NCBI RefSeq assembly: GCF_021341665.1
Contig: NZ_JAJTTH010000001.1
Coordinates: 434,001-498,000, forward strand
Direction: 5' to 3'
DNA length: 64,000 nucleotides
Origin: Pseudomonas sp. Au-Pse12
GTDB taxonomy: Bacteria; Pseudomonadota; Gammaproteobacteria; Pseudomonadales; Pseudomonadaceae
The translations under genes and the position numbers were made by a program. Below, one piece after another: positions 36,501-43,548 of this stretch (position 1 is its first letter; each line of letters begins with the position of its first letter). Under the pieces are notes generated by a model, which was given only the letters and a program-made list of their open reading frames with translations, did not search any database and had not been told where the DNA came from.

Positions 36501-37064
36501 CTGACCCGCGACGAAGAGGCCGAACTGCGCAAGTACTCCCGTTCGATCATCATCAAGGGCGCGCGCTCGCCGGAGCGCCTGCTGGACGAAGTGACACTTT
36601 TTCTGCACAAAGTCGAATCCCAGCTGTCCCATGAGCGGCAGAAGATGCTCAAGACCGCCCGCAGCCGCGACAAGGTCTTCGAGGGCCGCAAGATCCTCCT
36701 GGTGGATGACGATGTGCGCAACATCTTCGCCCTGACCAGCGCCCTGGAACACAAGGGCGCGGTGGTGGTGATCGGGCGTAACGGCCATGAAGCGATTGCC
36801 AGGCTCAATGAAGTGGAAGACATCGACCTGGTGCTGATGGACGTGATGATGCCGGAGATGGACGGTTTCGAAGCCACGGTGCAGATCCGCAAGGACCCGC
36901 GCTGGCGCAAGCTGCCGATCATTGCGGTCACCGCCAAGGCCATGAAGGACGACCAGGAGCGCTGCCTGCAGGCCGGCTCCAACGACTACCTGGCCAAGCC
37001 GATCGATCTGGACCGGCTGTTTTCCCTTATCCGTGTGTGGCTACCGAAGATGGAAAGAATTTAG
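33570..37064 (+). CDS. Hybrid sensor kinase: CHASE3-GAF-coiled coil-HisKA-HATPase-three receivers
   Basis: 1164 residues. TM1 at about 25-48 and TM2 at about 190-212 flank a CHASE3 sensor (AARLTIDLETGMRGFLITGDEHFL). A GAF domain follows (about 255-395), then a Gln/Glu-rich coiled coil (about 395-495), HisKA with His503 (NMSHELRTPLNSS), an ATPase domain (NLLSNAVKFTEKG; DSGIGIAEDQQ; GGTGLGLSISRDL) and three receivers with Asp822, Asp944 and Asp1091. The ATG at 33570 follows AAGGT; a longer start at 33516 is possible. It is the first gene of a run with CheR, CheB, a receiver-kinase and a receiver, and overlaps the CheR gene by one base or more. Inner membrane, signal unknown. Confidence 0.93.
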   Translation: MIRPSSVDEQSFRKLLTRNVSLPLGVGVLSAVFFVSLITYLLSVIQWVQHTDRVINNLNEAARLTIDLETGMRGFLITGDEHFLDPYEVAKPRIVSELRGLQELVADNPQQVDRLKRLEALQVEWNTFAQGMIELRRQSGDYRAAVQAGRGKRLTDEIRKEYDDAVSLEQQLRLERSESVTRSTLFSVALYLLFVVGISGLLAYVGRRDLLTLSKSYSDNLEAQQKSAQRLEQQAWLRNGQTELAEQMLGQLSLNLLGRNILQFCAQYLGTPVAALYVREEHGGLKRVASYGFSREQEAQDQSLYGDEGLVGQAAQHQRLIRLDEVPADYFKVSSGLGDGSPRSVLVVPTRDDERVNGVIELGFLRALSDRDVELLELIAGNIGTSIEAARYRQRLQEVLAETQQLNEELQVQQEELKTANEELEEQSRILKESQVHLETQQVELEQTNEQLAEQAQILAEQRDAMDRKNSELNDAQTQLEERAEELQRSSKYKSEFLANMSHELRTPLNSSLILAKLLAENPQDNLSAEQVKFAESIYSAGNDLLNLINDILDISKVEAGKLEVRPESASVPRLVDGLRSLFQPLTQDKGLQFQVELQPGAPQKLFTDRQRVEQILKNLLSNAVKFTEKGQVSLTVSAQPGAGIAFAVQDSGIGIAEDQQESIFEAFRQADGTTNRRYGGTGLGLSISRDLATLLGGSISVSSEPGRGSIFTLVLPEHYQEAAEPLIIAAAPAMPAAKPQLPSPEQPVVEAAVAQIPRFADDRDKAPFSGRCILVVEDEANFARILFDLAHELGYHCLVAHGADEGYSLAEQFIPDAILLDMRLPDHSGLTVLQRLKELPQTRHIPVHVISVEDRVEAAMHMGAVGYAVKPTTREELKDVFARLEAKLTQKVKRVLLVEDDDLQRDSIARLIGDDDIEITAVGLAQDALDLLRENVYDCMIIDLKLPDMLGNDLLKRMSTEDICSFPPVIVYTGRNLTRDEEAELRKYSRSIIIKGARSPERLLDEVTLFLHKVESQLSHERQKMLKTARSRDKVFEGRKILLVDDDVRNIFALTSALEHKGAVVVIGRNGHEAIARLNEVEDIDLVLMDVMMPEMDGFEATVQIRKDPRWRKLPIIAVTAKAMKDDQERCLQAGSNDYLAKPIDLDRLFSLIRVWLPKMERI

Positions 37065-37879
37065 TGGAGCGTAATACCGAGATCGAACTGCGTTTGCTGA
37101 TCGAAGCGATCTACCTGAAATACAGCTACGACTTCCGTGACTACTCCGGCGCTTCGATCAAGCGCCGGGTCAACCACGCCTTGCGCCAGTTCGAATGCAA
37201 GACCATTTCCGCGCTGCAGGAGCGGGTGCTGTACGACCCGACCGCGTTCATGCAACTGCTGCAGTTCCTGACCATTCCCGTGAGCGAGATGTTTCGCGAC
37301 CCGTCGCATTTCCTGGCGATCCGCCAGGAGGTGGTACCGCTGCTCAAGACCTACCCGTCGATCAAGATCTGGATCGCCGGCTGCAGCACCGGCGAGGAGG
37401 TCTATTCCATGGCCATCCTGCTGCGCGAAGAGGGGCTGCTGGAACGCACCATCATCTACGCCACCGACATCAACCCCAGTTCCCTGGAAAAGGCCAAGCA
37501 AGGCATCTTTTCCCTGGAGAACGTGCGGGCCTACACCCATAACTATCAGCAGGCCGGCGGCCAGCGCTCGTTTGCCGACTACTACACCGCGGCCTACGAC
37601 TACGCGATCTTCGACAAGAGCCTGCGAGAGAACGTGACGTTTGCCGATCACAGCCTGGCCACCGACAGCGTATTCTCCGAAACACAATTAATATCCTGTC
37701 GTAACGTATTGATTTACTTCAATAAAAAATTGCAGGATCGGGCCTTTGGGCTGTTTCATGAGTCCCTCTGCCATCGTGGTTTCCTGGTGCTGGGCAGCAA
37801 GGAAACCCTGGATTTCTCCGCTTATGGCAAGCACTTCGAGCCCTTGGTCAAACAAGAACGGATCTATCGCAAGACATGA
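37064..37879 (+). CDS. CheR-type protein-glutamate methyltransferase
   Basis: 271 residues with CheR N-terminal helices (IYLKYSYDFRDYSGASIKRRVNHAL) and the SAM-binding domain (IWIAGCSTGEEVYSMAILL; YATDINPSSLEKAKQGIF; LISCRNVLIYFNKKLQ). It transfers methyl groups from SAM to glutamates of a receptor, but no chemoreceptor is in the window. The start is probably the GTG at 37064, one base into the kinase stop (TAGTG) with GGAAAG upstream; a GTG at 37037 would add nine residues. The ISCRNVLIYFNKK segment is coded by an AT-rich patch (37676-37738), unlike the rest. It overlaps the CheB gene by four bases. Confidence 0.92.
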   Translation: MERNTEIELRLLIEAIYLKYSYDFRDYSGASIKRRVNHALRQFECKTISALQERVLYDPTAFMQLLQFLTIPVSEMFRDPSHFLAIRQEVVPLLKTYPSIKIWIAGCSTGEEVYSMAILLREEGLLERTIIYATDINPSSLEKAKQGIFSLENVRAYTHNYQQAGGQRSFADYYTAAYDYAIFDKSLRENVTFADHSLATDSVFSETQLISCRNVLIYFNKKLQDRAFGLFHESLCHRGFLVLGSKETLDFSAYGKHFEPLVKQERIYRKT

Positions 37880-38484
37880 ACCAGGAGATTGTCAGCCGGG
37901 GTCCCTGGTCGCGGGTCGAGGCCGTCGTGGTGGGGGCTTCCGCCGGTGGCGTCGAGGCCTTGCTGAACCTGTTCGGCGGCTTTCCCCGGGGGTTCGGCCT
38001 GCCGGTGATCGTGGTCCTGCACTTGCCCGACGAGCGACGCAGCCAGCTGGCCGAGGTCTTCGACCGGCGCCTGGCGCTGTCGGTGAAGGAAGCCGACGAC
38101 AAGGAACCGATCGTGCCCGGCACGGTGTATTTCGCCGCGCCCGGTTATCACCTGTCGGTGGAGCAGGACCGTAGCCTGTCGCTGAGCCAGGAGGAGCGAC
38201 TGCATCATTCGCGTCCGGCCATCGACTACCTGTTCGAGTCCGCCGCCGATGCCTATGGCGAAAACCTTGCCGCCGTGCTGTTGACCGGGGCCAACCACGA
38301 CGGAGCCCGCGGTTTGGCCGAGGTCAAGCGCCAGGGTGGCCTGACCATCGTCCAGGACCCCCGCGAGGCGCATGTCTCGACCATGCCGGAGGCGGCCCTG
38401 GCCCTGCATCAACCGGACTACATTCTCCCCTTGCGCGGCATCAGCCGTCTGCTTGTCGAGCTGGAAGGAACCCATGTTAAGTAA
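37876..38484 (+). CDS. CheB-type methylesterase without receiver domain
   Basis: 202 residues, only the esterase domain. The catalytic triad is visible as Ser22 (VGASAGGVEA), His49 (VVLHLPDERRS) and Asp142 (LTGANHDGARGL, where CheB usually has TGMGxDGA). It removes methyl groups from, or deamidates, receptor-type helices. Lacking the receiver, it cannot be activated by direct CheA phosphorylation. Starts in an ATGA overlap with the CheR gene and ends 11 bases inside the next gene, so the four genes are translationally linked. Confidence 0.92.
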   Translation: MNQEIVSRGPWSRVEAVVVGASAGGVEALLNLFGGFPRGFGLPVIVVLHLPDERRSQLAEVFDRRLALSVKEADDKEPIVPGTVYFAAPGYHLSVEQDRSLSLSQEERLHHSRPAIDYLFESAADAYGENLAAVLLTGANHDGARGLAEVKRQGGLTIVQDPREAHVSTMPEAALALHQPDYILPLRGISRLLVELEGTHVK

Positions 38485-39655
38485 GATTCAAGCCAAGCTG
38501 CTGATCGTCGACGATCTGCCGGAGAACCTGCTGGCCCTGGAGGCGCTGATCAAGCGCGAGGACCGTCTGGTGTACAAGGCGCTGTCGGCCGACGAAGCCT
38601 TGTCGCTGCTGCTCCAGCATGAGTTCGCCATGGCCATCCTCGATGTGCAGATGCCCGGCATGAACGGCTTCGAACTGGCCGAGCTGATGCGCGGCACCGA
38701 GAAGACCAAGAACATCCCCATCGTCTTCGTCAGCGCTGCTGGCCGCGAGCTCAACTACGCCTTCAAGGGCTACGAGAGCGGGGCGGTGGACTTTTTGCAC
38801 AAGCCGCTGGATATCCACGCGGTGAAGAGCAAGGTCAACGTGTTCGTCGACCTGTATCGCCAGAGCAAGGCGATGAAACAGCAGGTCGAGGCCCTGGAAC
38901 AGAGCCGACGCGAGCAGGAGGCGCTGCTGAAAAAGCTCCAGGCCACCCAGAACGAGCTGGAGCAGGCGGTGCGCATGCGCGATGACTTCATGTCGATCGT
39001 CGCCCACGAGGTACGCACGCCGCTCAACGGCCTGATCCTGGAGACCCAACTGCGCAAGATGCACCTGGCCCGGGAGAACGCTGCGGCCTTCAGCCTGGAC
39101 AAGATGCACGCCATGGTCGACCGCGATGAGCGGCAGATCAAAAGCCTGATCCGCCTGATCGAGGACATGCTGGACATCTCGCGGATTCGTACCGGCAAGC
39201 TGTCGATCCGGCCCACCCGCTTCGACCTGGCGCAACTGGTGCGCGGGCTGGTGGAAAATTTCGCCCCCCAGGTGGAGGCGGCGCAGTCGTCCCTGACGCT
39301 GCAGGCCGAGCAGCCCCTGGAAGGCCAATGGGATGAGTTCCGTATCGAGCAGGTGATTTCCAACCTGCTGACCAACGCCCTGCGCTACGGGGCCAAGAGC
39401 CCCATCGAGGTCAGGGTCTATGCTGAGGGCGGCGAGGCCTGGGTCGAGGTGCAGGACCATGGCATTGGCATCAGTGAAGACAACCAGAAACGCATTTTTC
39501 AGCAGTTCGAGCGGGTCAGCGCCAGCCATGTGGCGGCGGGGCTTGGGCTTGGGCTGTTCATTTCCGAACAGATCGTCACCGCCCACGGCGGCAGCATCAG
39601 TGTTGAAAGCCGGATCGGCGAGGGCGCGCTGTTTCGCGTCAGCCTGCCCCTGTGA
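38474..39655 (+). CDS. Receiver-histidine kinase (REC-HisKA-HATPase), soluble
   Basis: 393 residues, no membrane span. An N-terminal receiver with Asp57 (MAILDVQMPGMNGFEL) and Lys in LHKPLDIHAVKSK, a short coiled coil (about 135-165), HisKA with His178 (SIVAHEVRTPLNGLIL) and an ATPase domain (NLLTNALRYGAKS; DHGIGISEDNQ; GLGLGLFISEQIV). The receiver-first order suggests that it is driven by phosphate from another kinase, most simply the upstream hybrid kinase, and passes it on to the single receiver downstream. The ATG at 38474 has GGAAGG upstream and overlaps the CheB gene. Confidence 0.92.
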   Translation: MLSKIQAKLLIVDDLPENLLALEALIKREDRLVYKALSADEALSLLLQHEFAMAILDVQMPGMNGFELAELMRGTEKTKNIPIVFVSAAGRELNYAFKGYESGAVDFLHKPLDIHAVKSKVNVFVDLYRQSKAMKQQVEALEQSRREQEALLKKLQATQNELEQAVRMRDDFMSIVAHEVRTPLNGLILETQLRKMHLARENAAAFSLDKMHAMVDRDERQIKSLIRLIEDMLDISRIRTGKLSIRPTRFDLAQLVRGLVENFAPQVEAAQSSLTLQAEQPLEGQWDEFRIEQVISNLLTNALRYGAKSPIEVRVYAEGGEAWVEVQDHGIGISEDNQKRIFQQFERVSASHVAAGLGLGLFISEQIVTAHGGSISVESRIGEGALFRVSLPL

Positions 39656-39754
39656 GGCCTGTTGGCCGGTGAATCATTAAAAGCGTCACGCAGACGCAAC
39701 CTCTGCGTGACCCAATGGTCGTAACAGCAGCAATTGGCTTAGCAAAGGTTTTCC

Positions 39755-40132
39755 ATGAGTGAAGATGCACAAGACGTCGTACTGATCGTCGAAGATGAAC
39801 CGGTGATCCTGATGCTTCTGGCCGACTACCTGTCGGGCCTGGGCTATCGGGTGCTGCAGGCCGAGAATGGCGAGCAGGCGTTCGAGATCCTGGCCAGCAA
39901 GCCGCACCTGGACGTGATGATCACCGATTACCGCCTGCCGGGCGGGATTACCGGGGTGATGATCGCCGAGCCGGCGGTGAAGCTGCGCCCCGACCTCAAG
40001 GTGATCTTCATCAGTGGCTACCCCAACGAGATCCTCGAATGCGGCAGCCCCATCACCCGCAAGGCGCCGATCCTGGCCAAGCCCTTCGACCTCAATAGCC
40101 TGCAGGAACAGATCCAGAAGCTGCTGGCTTGA
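39755..40132 (+). CDS. Single-domain response regulator
   Basis: 125 residues, receiver only: acidic ED at 13-14, Asp58 in VMITDYRLPGGITG, and Lys in ILAKPFDLNSL. It follows the receiver-kinase by about 100 bases and is likely the terminal phosphate acceptor of this operon. It ends nine bases from the stop of the convergent hybrid kinase. No output domain. Confidence 0.9.
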   Translation: MSEDAQDVVLIVEDEPVILMLLADYLSGLGYRVLQAENGEQAFEILASKPHLDVMITDYRLPGGITGVMIAEPAVKLRPDLKVIFISGYPNEILECGSPITRKAPILAKPFDLNSLQEQIQKLLA

Positions 40133-40141
40133 TCCGCGCCC

Positions 40142-41812
40142 TCAGTCGCGGATCATTTCCCGCACCTTGGCGGTCAGCAGGTCGAAGGTGAATGGCTTGG
40201 TGATCAGCTGCATGCCGGGCTCGAGAAAACCGCCACGGGCCGCTGCGTGCTCGGCGTAGCCGGTGATGAACAGGACTTTCAGTTGCGGGCGGATCTGCCG
40301 CCCGATCTCCGCCAGTTGCCGGCCGTTCATGCCCGGCAGCCCGACGTCGCTGATCAGCAGGTCGATGCGTTGCGCCGAGTCGAGGATCGGCATGGCGCTG
40401 CGGGCGTCGCCCGCTTCGAGAAAGGCGTAGCCCAGTTCGCCGAGCACCGCGCTGACCAGCACCCGCACGGCCGGGTCGTCCTCGACGATCAGCACGGTTT
40501 CACCGTTTTGCGCGCTGGGCGGCTGATGCGCCAGGGGCTGTTCGGCCTGTTCCAGGTCCCCGGCAAAACGCGGCAGGTACAGGCTGACTTCGGTGCCCCG
40601 GCCCAGGGTGCTGCTGAGGTTCACATGGCCACGGGACTGCTTGCTGAAGCCATAGATCATCGATAACCCGAGCCCGGTGCCCTGGCCGATGGGCTTGGTG
40701 GTGAAGAACGGGTCGAACACCCGGTTGATGATCGCCTCGGGCATGCCGCAGCCATTGTCACTGACCCGCAACAGCACGTAGTCGCCAGGCACGAGGTTGT
40801 CGTGGGCCTGGACGAACGCCGGCTCCAGGCGCTGGTTGAGGGTTTCCACCAGCAGCCGGCCGCCATTGGGCATGGCATCGCGGGCGTTGAGCACCAGGTT
40901 GAGCAGGGCGCTTTCCAGTTGGTTGGGGTCGGCTTCGGCCACCCACAGCTGCGGGTCCAGGCGCATGTCCAGCTGGATGCTTTCGCTCAGGCTGCGTTGC
41001 AGCAATTCGCCCATGGACGTCACCAGGGCATTCATCTCCACGGGCTTGGAATCCAGCGACTGGCGCCGGGAAAAGGCCAGCAGGCGGTGGGTCAGGCCGG
41101 CGGCCCGGTTGGCCGAGGTCACCCCGAGGTCGATCAGGCTGTCCAGGTCTTCGGTGCGGCCCCGGGCCAGGCGTCGGCGCAGCAGCTCCAGGCTGCCGAT
41201 GATGCCGGTGAGCATGTTGTTGAAGTCGTGGGCGATACCGCCGGTGAGCTGGCCCACGGCCTCCATTTTCTGCGACTGGCGCAGCGCCTCTTCGTTGTGC
41301 CTCAACTGTGCGGTGCGCTCTTCCACCTGCTGCTCCAGGGTTTCCAGGGTGCGTTGCAGGCGCAGTTCGCTCTGGCTCAGGTCGATCAGGCGGTCGCGGG
41401 CGTCGTATTGCCGGCGCCGGCCGCGCAGGGCGGCGCTGACCAGGCTGATCAGGGTCGCCGGGTGGAACGGTCGTTCGAGAAAGCTGACGTTGCCCAGCGG
41501 GTTGCTGAAGCGCGACGCCGGGTTCTGCTCGGGGCCGCCGTGTTGGGTCAGCAGCACGATGGGCAGGTCCGACCAGGCCGGTTGCTGCTCCAGATGCCGC
41601 AGCAGGGGGGCCAGGTCGACCCCGCGCAGGGCCTCGGCGGCGATGATCGCCAGCCCGGCGCCGTGCTCCAGTTCGGCGCACAGTGCCGGCAGGTGCGGGG
41701 TGATCAGGCTGCTGAAACCGGCTTCCTTGAGCATCATCTGCGCCAGTTGGCTGTCACGGCCGTGGGGCGTGAGCAGCAGCGCTCGCTCGGAAAATTCCAG
41801 CTCGGGGCTCAT
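40142..41812 (-). CDS. Hybrid histidine kinase with degenerate N-terminal and intact C-terminal receivers
   Basis: 556 residues, soluble. Residues 8-130 fold like a receiver (ALLLTPHGRDSQLAQMMLKEAGF ... PIVLLTQHGG ... FLERPFHP), but the acceptor position reads AIIAAEALRG with no Asp and the lysine is replaced (ERPF). A coiled coil follows at about 145-185, then HisKA with His195 (GGIAHDFNNMLTGIIGSLEL), an ATPase domain and a C-terminal receiver with DLLISDVGLPGMNGRQL intact. The HDFNN style marks the family of blue-light/stress kinases. Its start overlaps the stop of the KaiC-like gene by four bases (ATGA), so the two proteins probably work together. Confidence 0.92.
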   Translation of the reverse strand: MSPELEFSERALLLTPHGRDSQLAQMMLKEAGFSSLITPHLPALCAELEHGAGLAIIAAEALRGVDLAPLLRHLEQQPAWSDLPIVLLTQHGGPEQNPASRFSNPLGNVSFLERPFHPATLISLVSAALRGRRRQYDARDRLIDLSQSELRLQRTLETLEQQVEERTAQLRHNEEALRQSQKMEAVGQLTGGIAHDFNNMLTGIIGSLELLRRRLARGRTEDLDSLIDLGVTSANRAAGLTHRLLAFSRRQSLDSKPVEMNALVTSMGELLQRSLSESIQLDMRLDPQLWVAEADPNQLESALLNLVLNARDAMPNGGRLLVETLNQRLEPAFVQAHDNLVPGDYVLLRVSDNGCGMPEAIINRVFDPFFTTKPIGQGTGLGLSMIYGFSKQSRGHVNLSSTLGRGTEVSLYLPRFAGDLEQAEQPLAHQPPSAQNGETVLIVEDDPAVRVLVSAVLGELGYAFLEAGDARSAMPILDSAQRIDLLISDVGLPGMNGRQLAEIGRQIRPQLKVLFITGYAEHAAARGGFLEPGMQLITKPFTFDLLTAKVREMIRD

Positions 41813-43311
41813 GGCCCCTCGTCCCGCAGCAATGGTTTGCTCTCGCCCAGGTAGGTGGGCACGCCGCGCAAGACGCCCTGGAAGGCTTCCAGCGGTGCGC
41901 CGATGGTCAGGCCACGGCTGCTGATGCGGTACTCGCGAATGGTCGACTCGTGGCTGCCGGTGCGCTTCTTGATGATCGAGATGGCCCGGCGCACCTTGCC
42001 CAGGGCCTCGAAGTAGCGCAGCAGGACCACGGTATCGGCCAGGTAGGTGATGTCCACCGGGGCCTGCATGTCGCCCACCAGGCCGTGCTGGGCCACGGTC
42101 ATGAAGGTCGCGGCGCCCTTGCGGTTGAGGTACAGCAGCAGCTCGTGCATGTGCAGCACCAGGGCGTTTTCCTCGGGCATCGCGGCCTGGTAGCCGTTGA
42201 TGCTGTCGATCACCACGGTCTTGATCCGCCCCTGGTCGACGCAGCGCCGCACCCGGTAGGACAGTTCCCCCGGCGACAGCTCGGCGGCGTCCACCTGTTC
42301 GATCACCAGGTTGCCGCTGGCCTGCAGGGCCGCCAGGTCGATGCCCATGTGGCGCATGCGTTCGAACAGCAGGCCCAGTTCTTCATCGAAGATGAACAGC
42401 GCGGCCTTCTCGCCCCGGGCCACCGCGGCGGCGGCGAAGATCATCGAGATCAGCGACTTGCCGGTCCCGGCGGGGCCGAGGATCAGGGTGCTGGAACCGC
42501 TTTCGATGCCGCCGCCGAGCAACGCGTCCATCTCGCTGATGCCGCTGGTCAGCGTCAGGCGCTCGTACTGGCCACGGTGCTCGGCCGCCACCAGGCGCGG
42601 GAACACCTGCACCCCGTCGCCCATGATGGTGAAGTCATGGAAGCCGCCGCGGTACTTCTGGCCACGGTATTTCACCACGCGGATGCGCCGCCGCTCGGCG
42701 CCGTAGCTGGGGGTCAGCTCTTCCAGGCGGACCACGCCGTGGGCCACGCTGTGCACGGTCTTGTCCAGGGATTCGGTGGTCAGGTCGTCGAGCAGCAGGA
42801 CGGTGGCGTCGTAGCGCACGAAGTAGTGCTTGATCGCCAGGATCTGCCGCCGGTAGCGCAGGGAGCTTTGCGCCAGCAGGCGGATTTCCGAAAGGCTGTC
42901 GAGCACCACCCGGGTCGGCTTGACCCGTTCCACCACTTCGAAGATCTGCCGCGTGGCTTCCCCCAGCTCCAGGTCCGAGGAATACAGCAGGCTCTGCTGA
43001 TGCTCGGCGTTGAGCAGGCTTTCCGGCGGGATCAGCTCGAAGATATGGATGTTGTGGTCCAGCTGCCAACCATGGGACTGGGCGCCCTGGCGCAGCTCGC
43101 GCTCGGTTTCCGAGAGGGTGATGTACAGGCAGCGCTCACCGGCGGCCGCGCCGGCACGCAGGAAATGCAAGGCCACGGTGGTCTTGCCGGTGCCGGGTTC
43201 GCCTTCCAGCAGGAATACGTGGCCGCGTGACAATCCGCCAGAGAGGATGTCGTCCAGGCCTTCGACGCCAGTGGCGGCTTTTTCGCTGAGCAACGCAGAT
43301 GAGGTCGACAA
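41809..43311 (-). CDS. KaiC-like double RecA/ATPase protein
   Basis: About 500 residues with two KaiC domains. CI has Walker A GEPGTGKTT (about 37-45), glutamates in ITLSETERE and Walker B VVLDSLSEI; CII has Walker A GPAGTGKS (about 279-286), the Glu pair IFDEELG (310-311) and Walker B VVIDSINGY. The segment matching the KaiC phosphorylation loop reads VDITYLADTVVLLRY, so by eye the Ser-Thr pair is Thr-Tyr. The start is most likely TTG at 43309-43311, six bases after GAGGG; no ATG is available, and GTG at 43326 or 43383 are alternatives. Non-cyanobacterial KaiC proteins are linked to stress responses; no KaiA or KaiB is in the window. Operon with the hybrid kinase. Confidence 0.9.
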   Translation of the reverse strand: MSTSSALLSEKAATGVEGLDDILSGGLSRGHVFLLEGEPGTGKTTVALHFLRAGAAAGERCLYITLSETERELRQGAQSHGWQLDHNIHIFELIPPESLLNAEHQQSLLYSSDLELGEATRQIFEVVERVKPTRVVLDSLSEIRLLAQSSLRYRRQILAIKHYFVRYDATVLLLDDLTTESLDKTVHSVAHGVVRLEELTPSYGAERRRIRVVKYRGQKYRGGFHDFTIMGDGVQVFPRLVAAEHRGQYERLTLTSGISEMDALLGGGIESGSSTLILGPAGTGKSLISMIFAAAAVARGEKAALFIFDEELGLLFERMRHMGIDLAALQASGNLVIEQVDAAELSPGELSYRVRRCVDQGRIKTVVIDSINGYQAAMPEENALVLHMHELLLYLNRKGAATFMTVAQHGLVGDMQAPVDITYLADTVVLLRYFEALGKVRRAISIIKKRTGSHESTIREYRISSRGLTIGAPLEAFQGVLRGVPTYLGESKPLLRDEGP

Positions 43312-43423
43312 ACAATGCCCTCGCACAATTGGTCCAGGTGATCGGCGATGGCGACGGGCGCCTTGATATCGCTGATAAGTCACTTGACCGCCTGCTACTG
43401 GCGCGGTTCAACCTTTTTGTGTG

Positions 43424-43461
43424 GCCGCTGCCGCGGGCTGCGAACGGCTGCGCAGGAGACG
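43424..43461. repeat. REP-like element upstream of the KaiC-like gene
   Basis: GCCGCTGCCGCGGGCTGCGA followed by ACGGCTGCGCAGGA, the same core as at 17246 and 25494. It lies in the gap between the KaiC-like gene and the TPR protein gene. Confidence 0.6.
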
Positions 43462-43548
43462 CCGCGAGCTCAGGGGCGCCAGAGGGGTGTTGGGCGATCG
43501 CCAAGCAAGGCCCTGCGGGCTTTTTCGCAGCTTCGCCCAGGTGGAGGG

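Noticed and set aside
33639..36788. Open minus-strand frame of more than 1000 codons opposite the large hybrid kinase
   Set aside because: It is an antisense shadow: its product is a low-complexity run of Gln, His, Gly, Val and Leu residues typical of reading the opposite strand of GC-rich coding sequence, and it has no domain.
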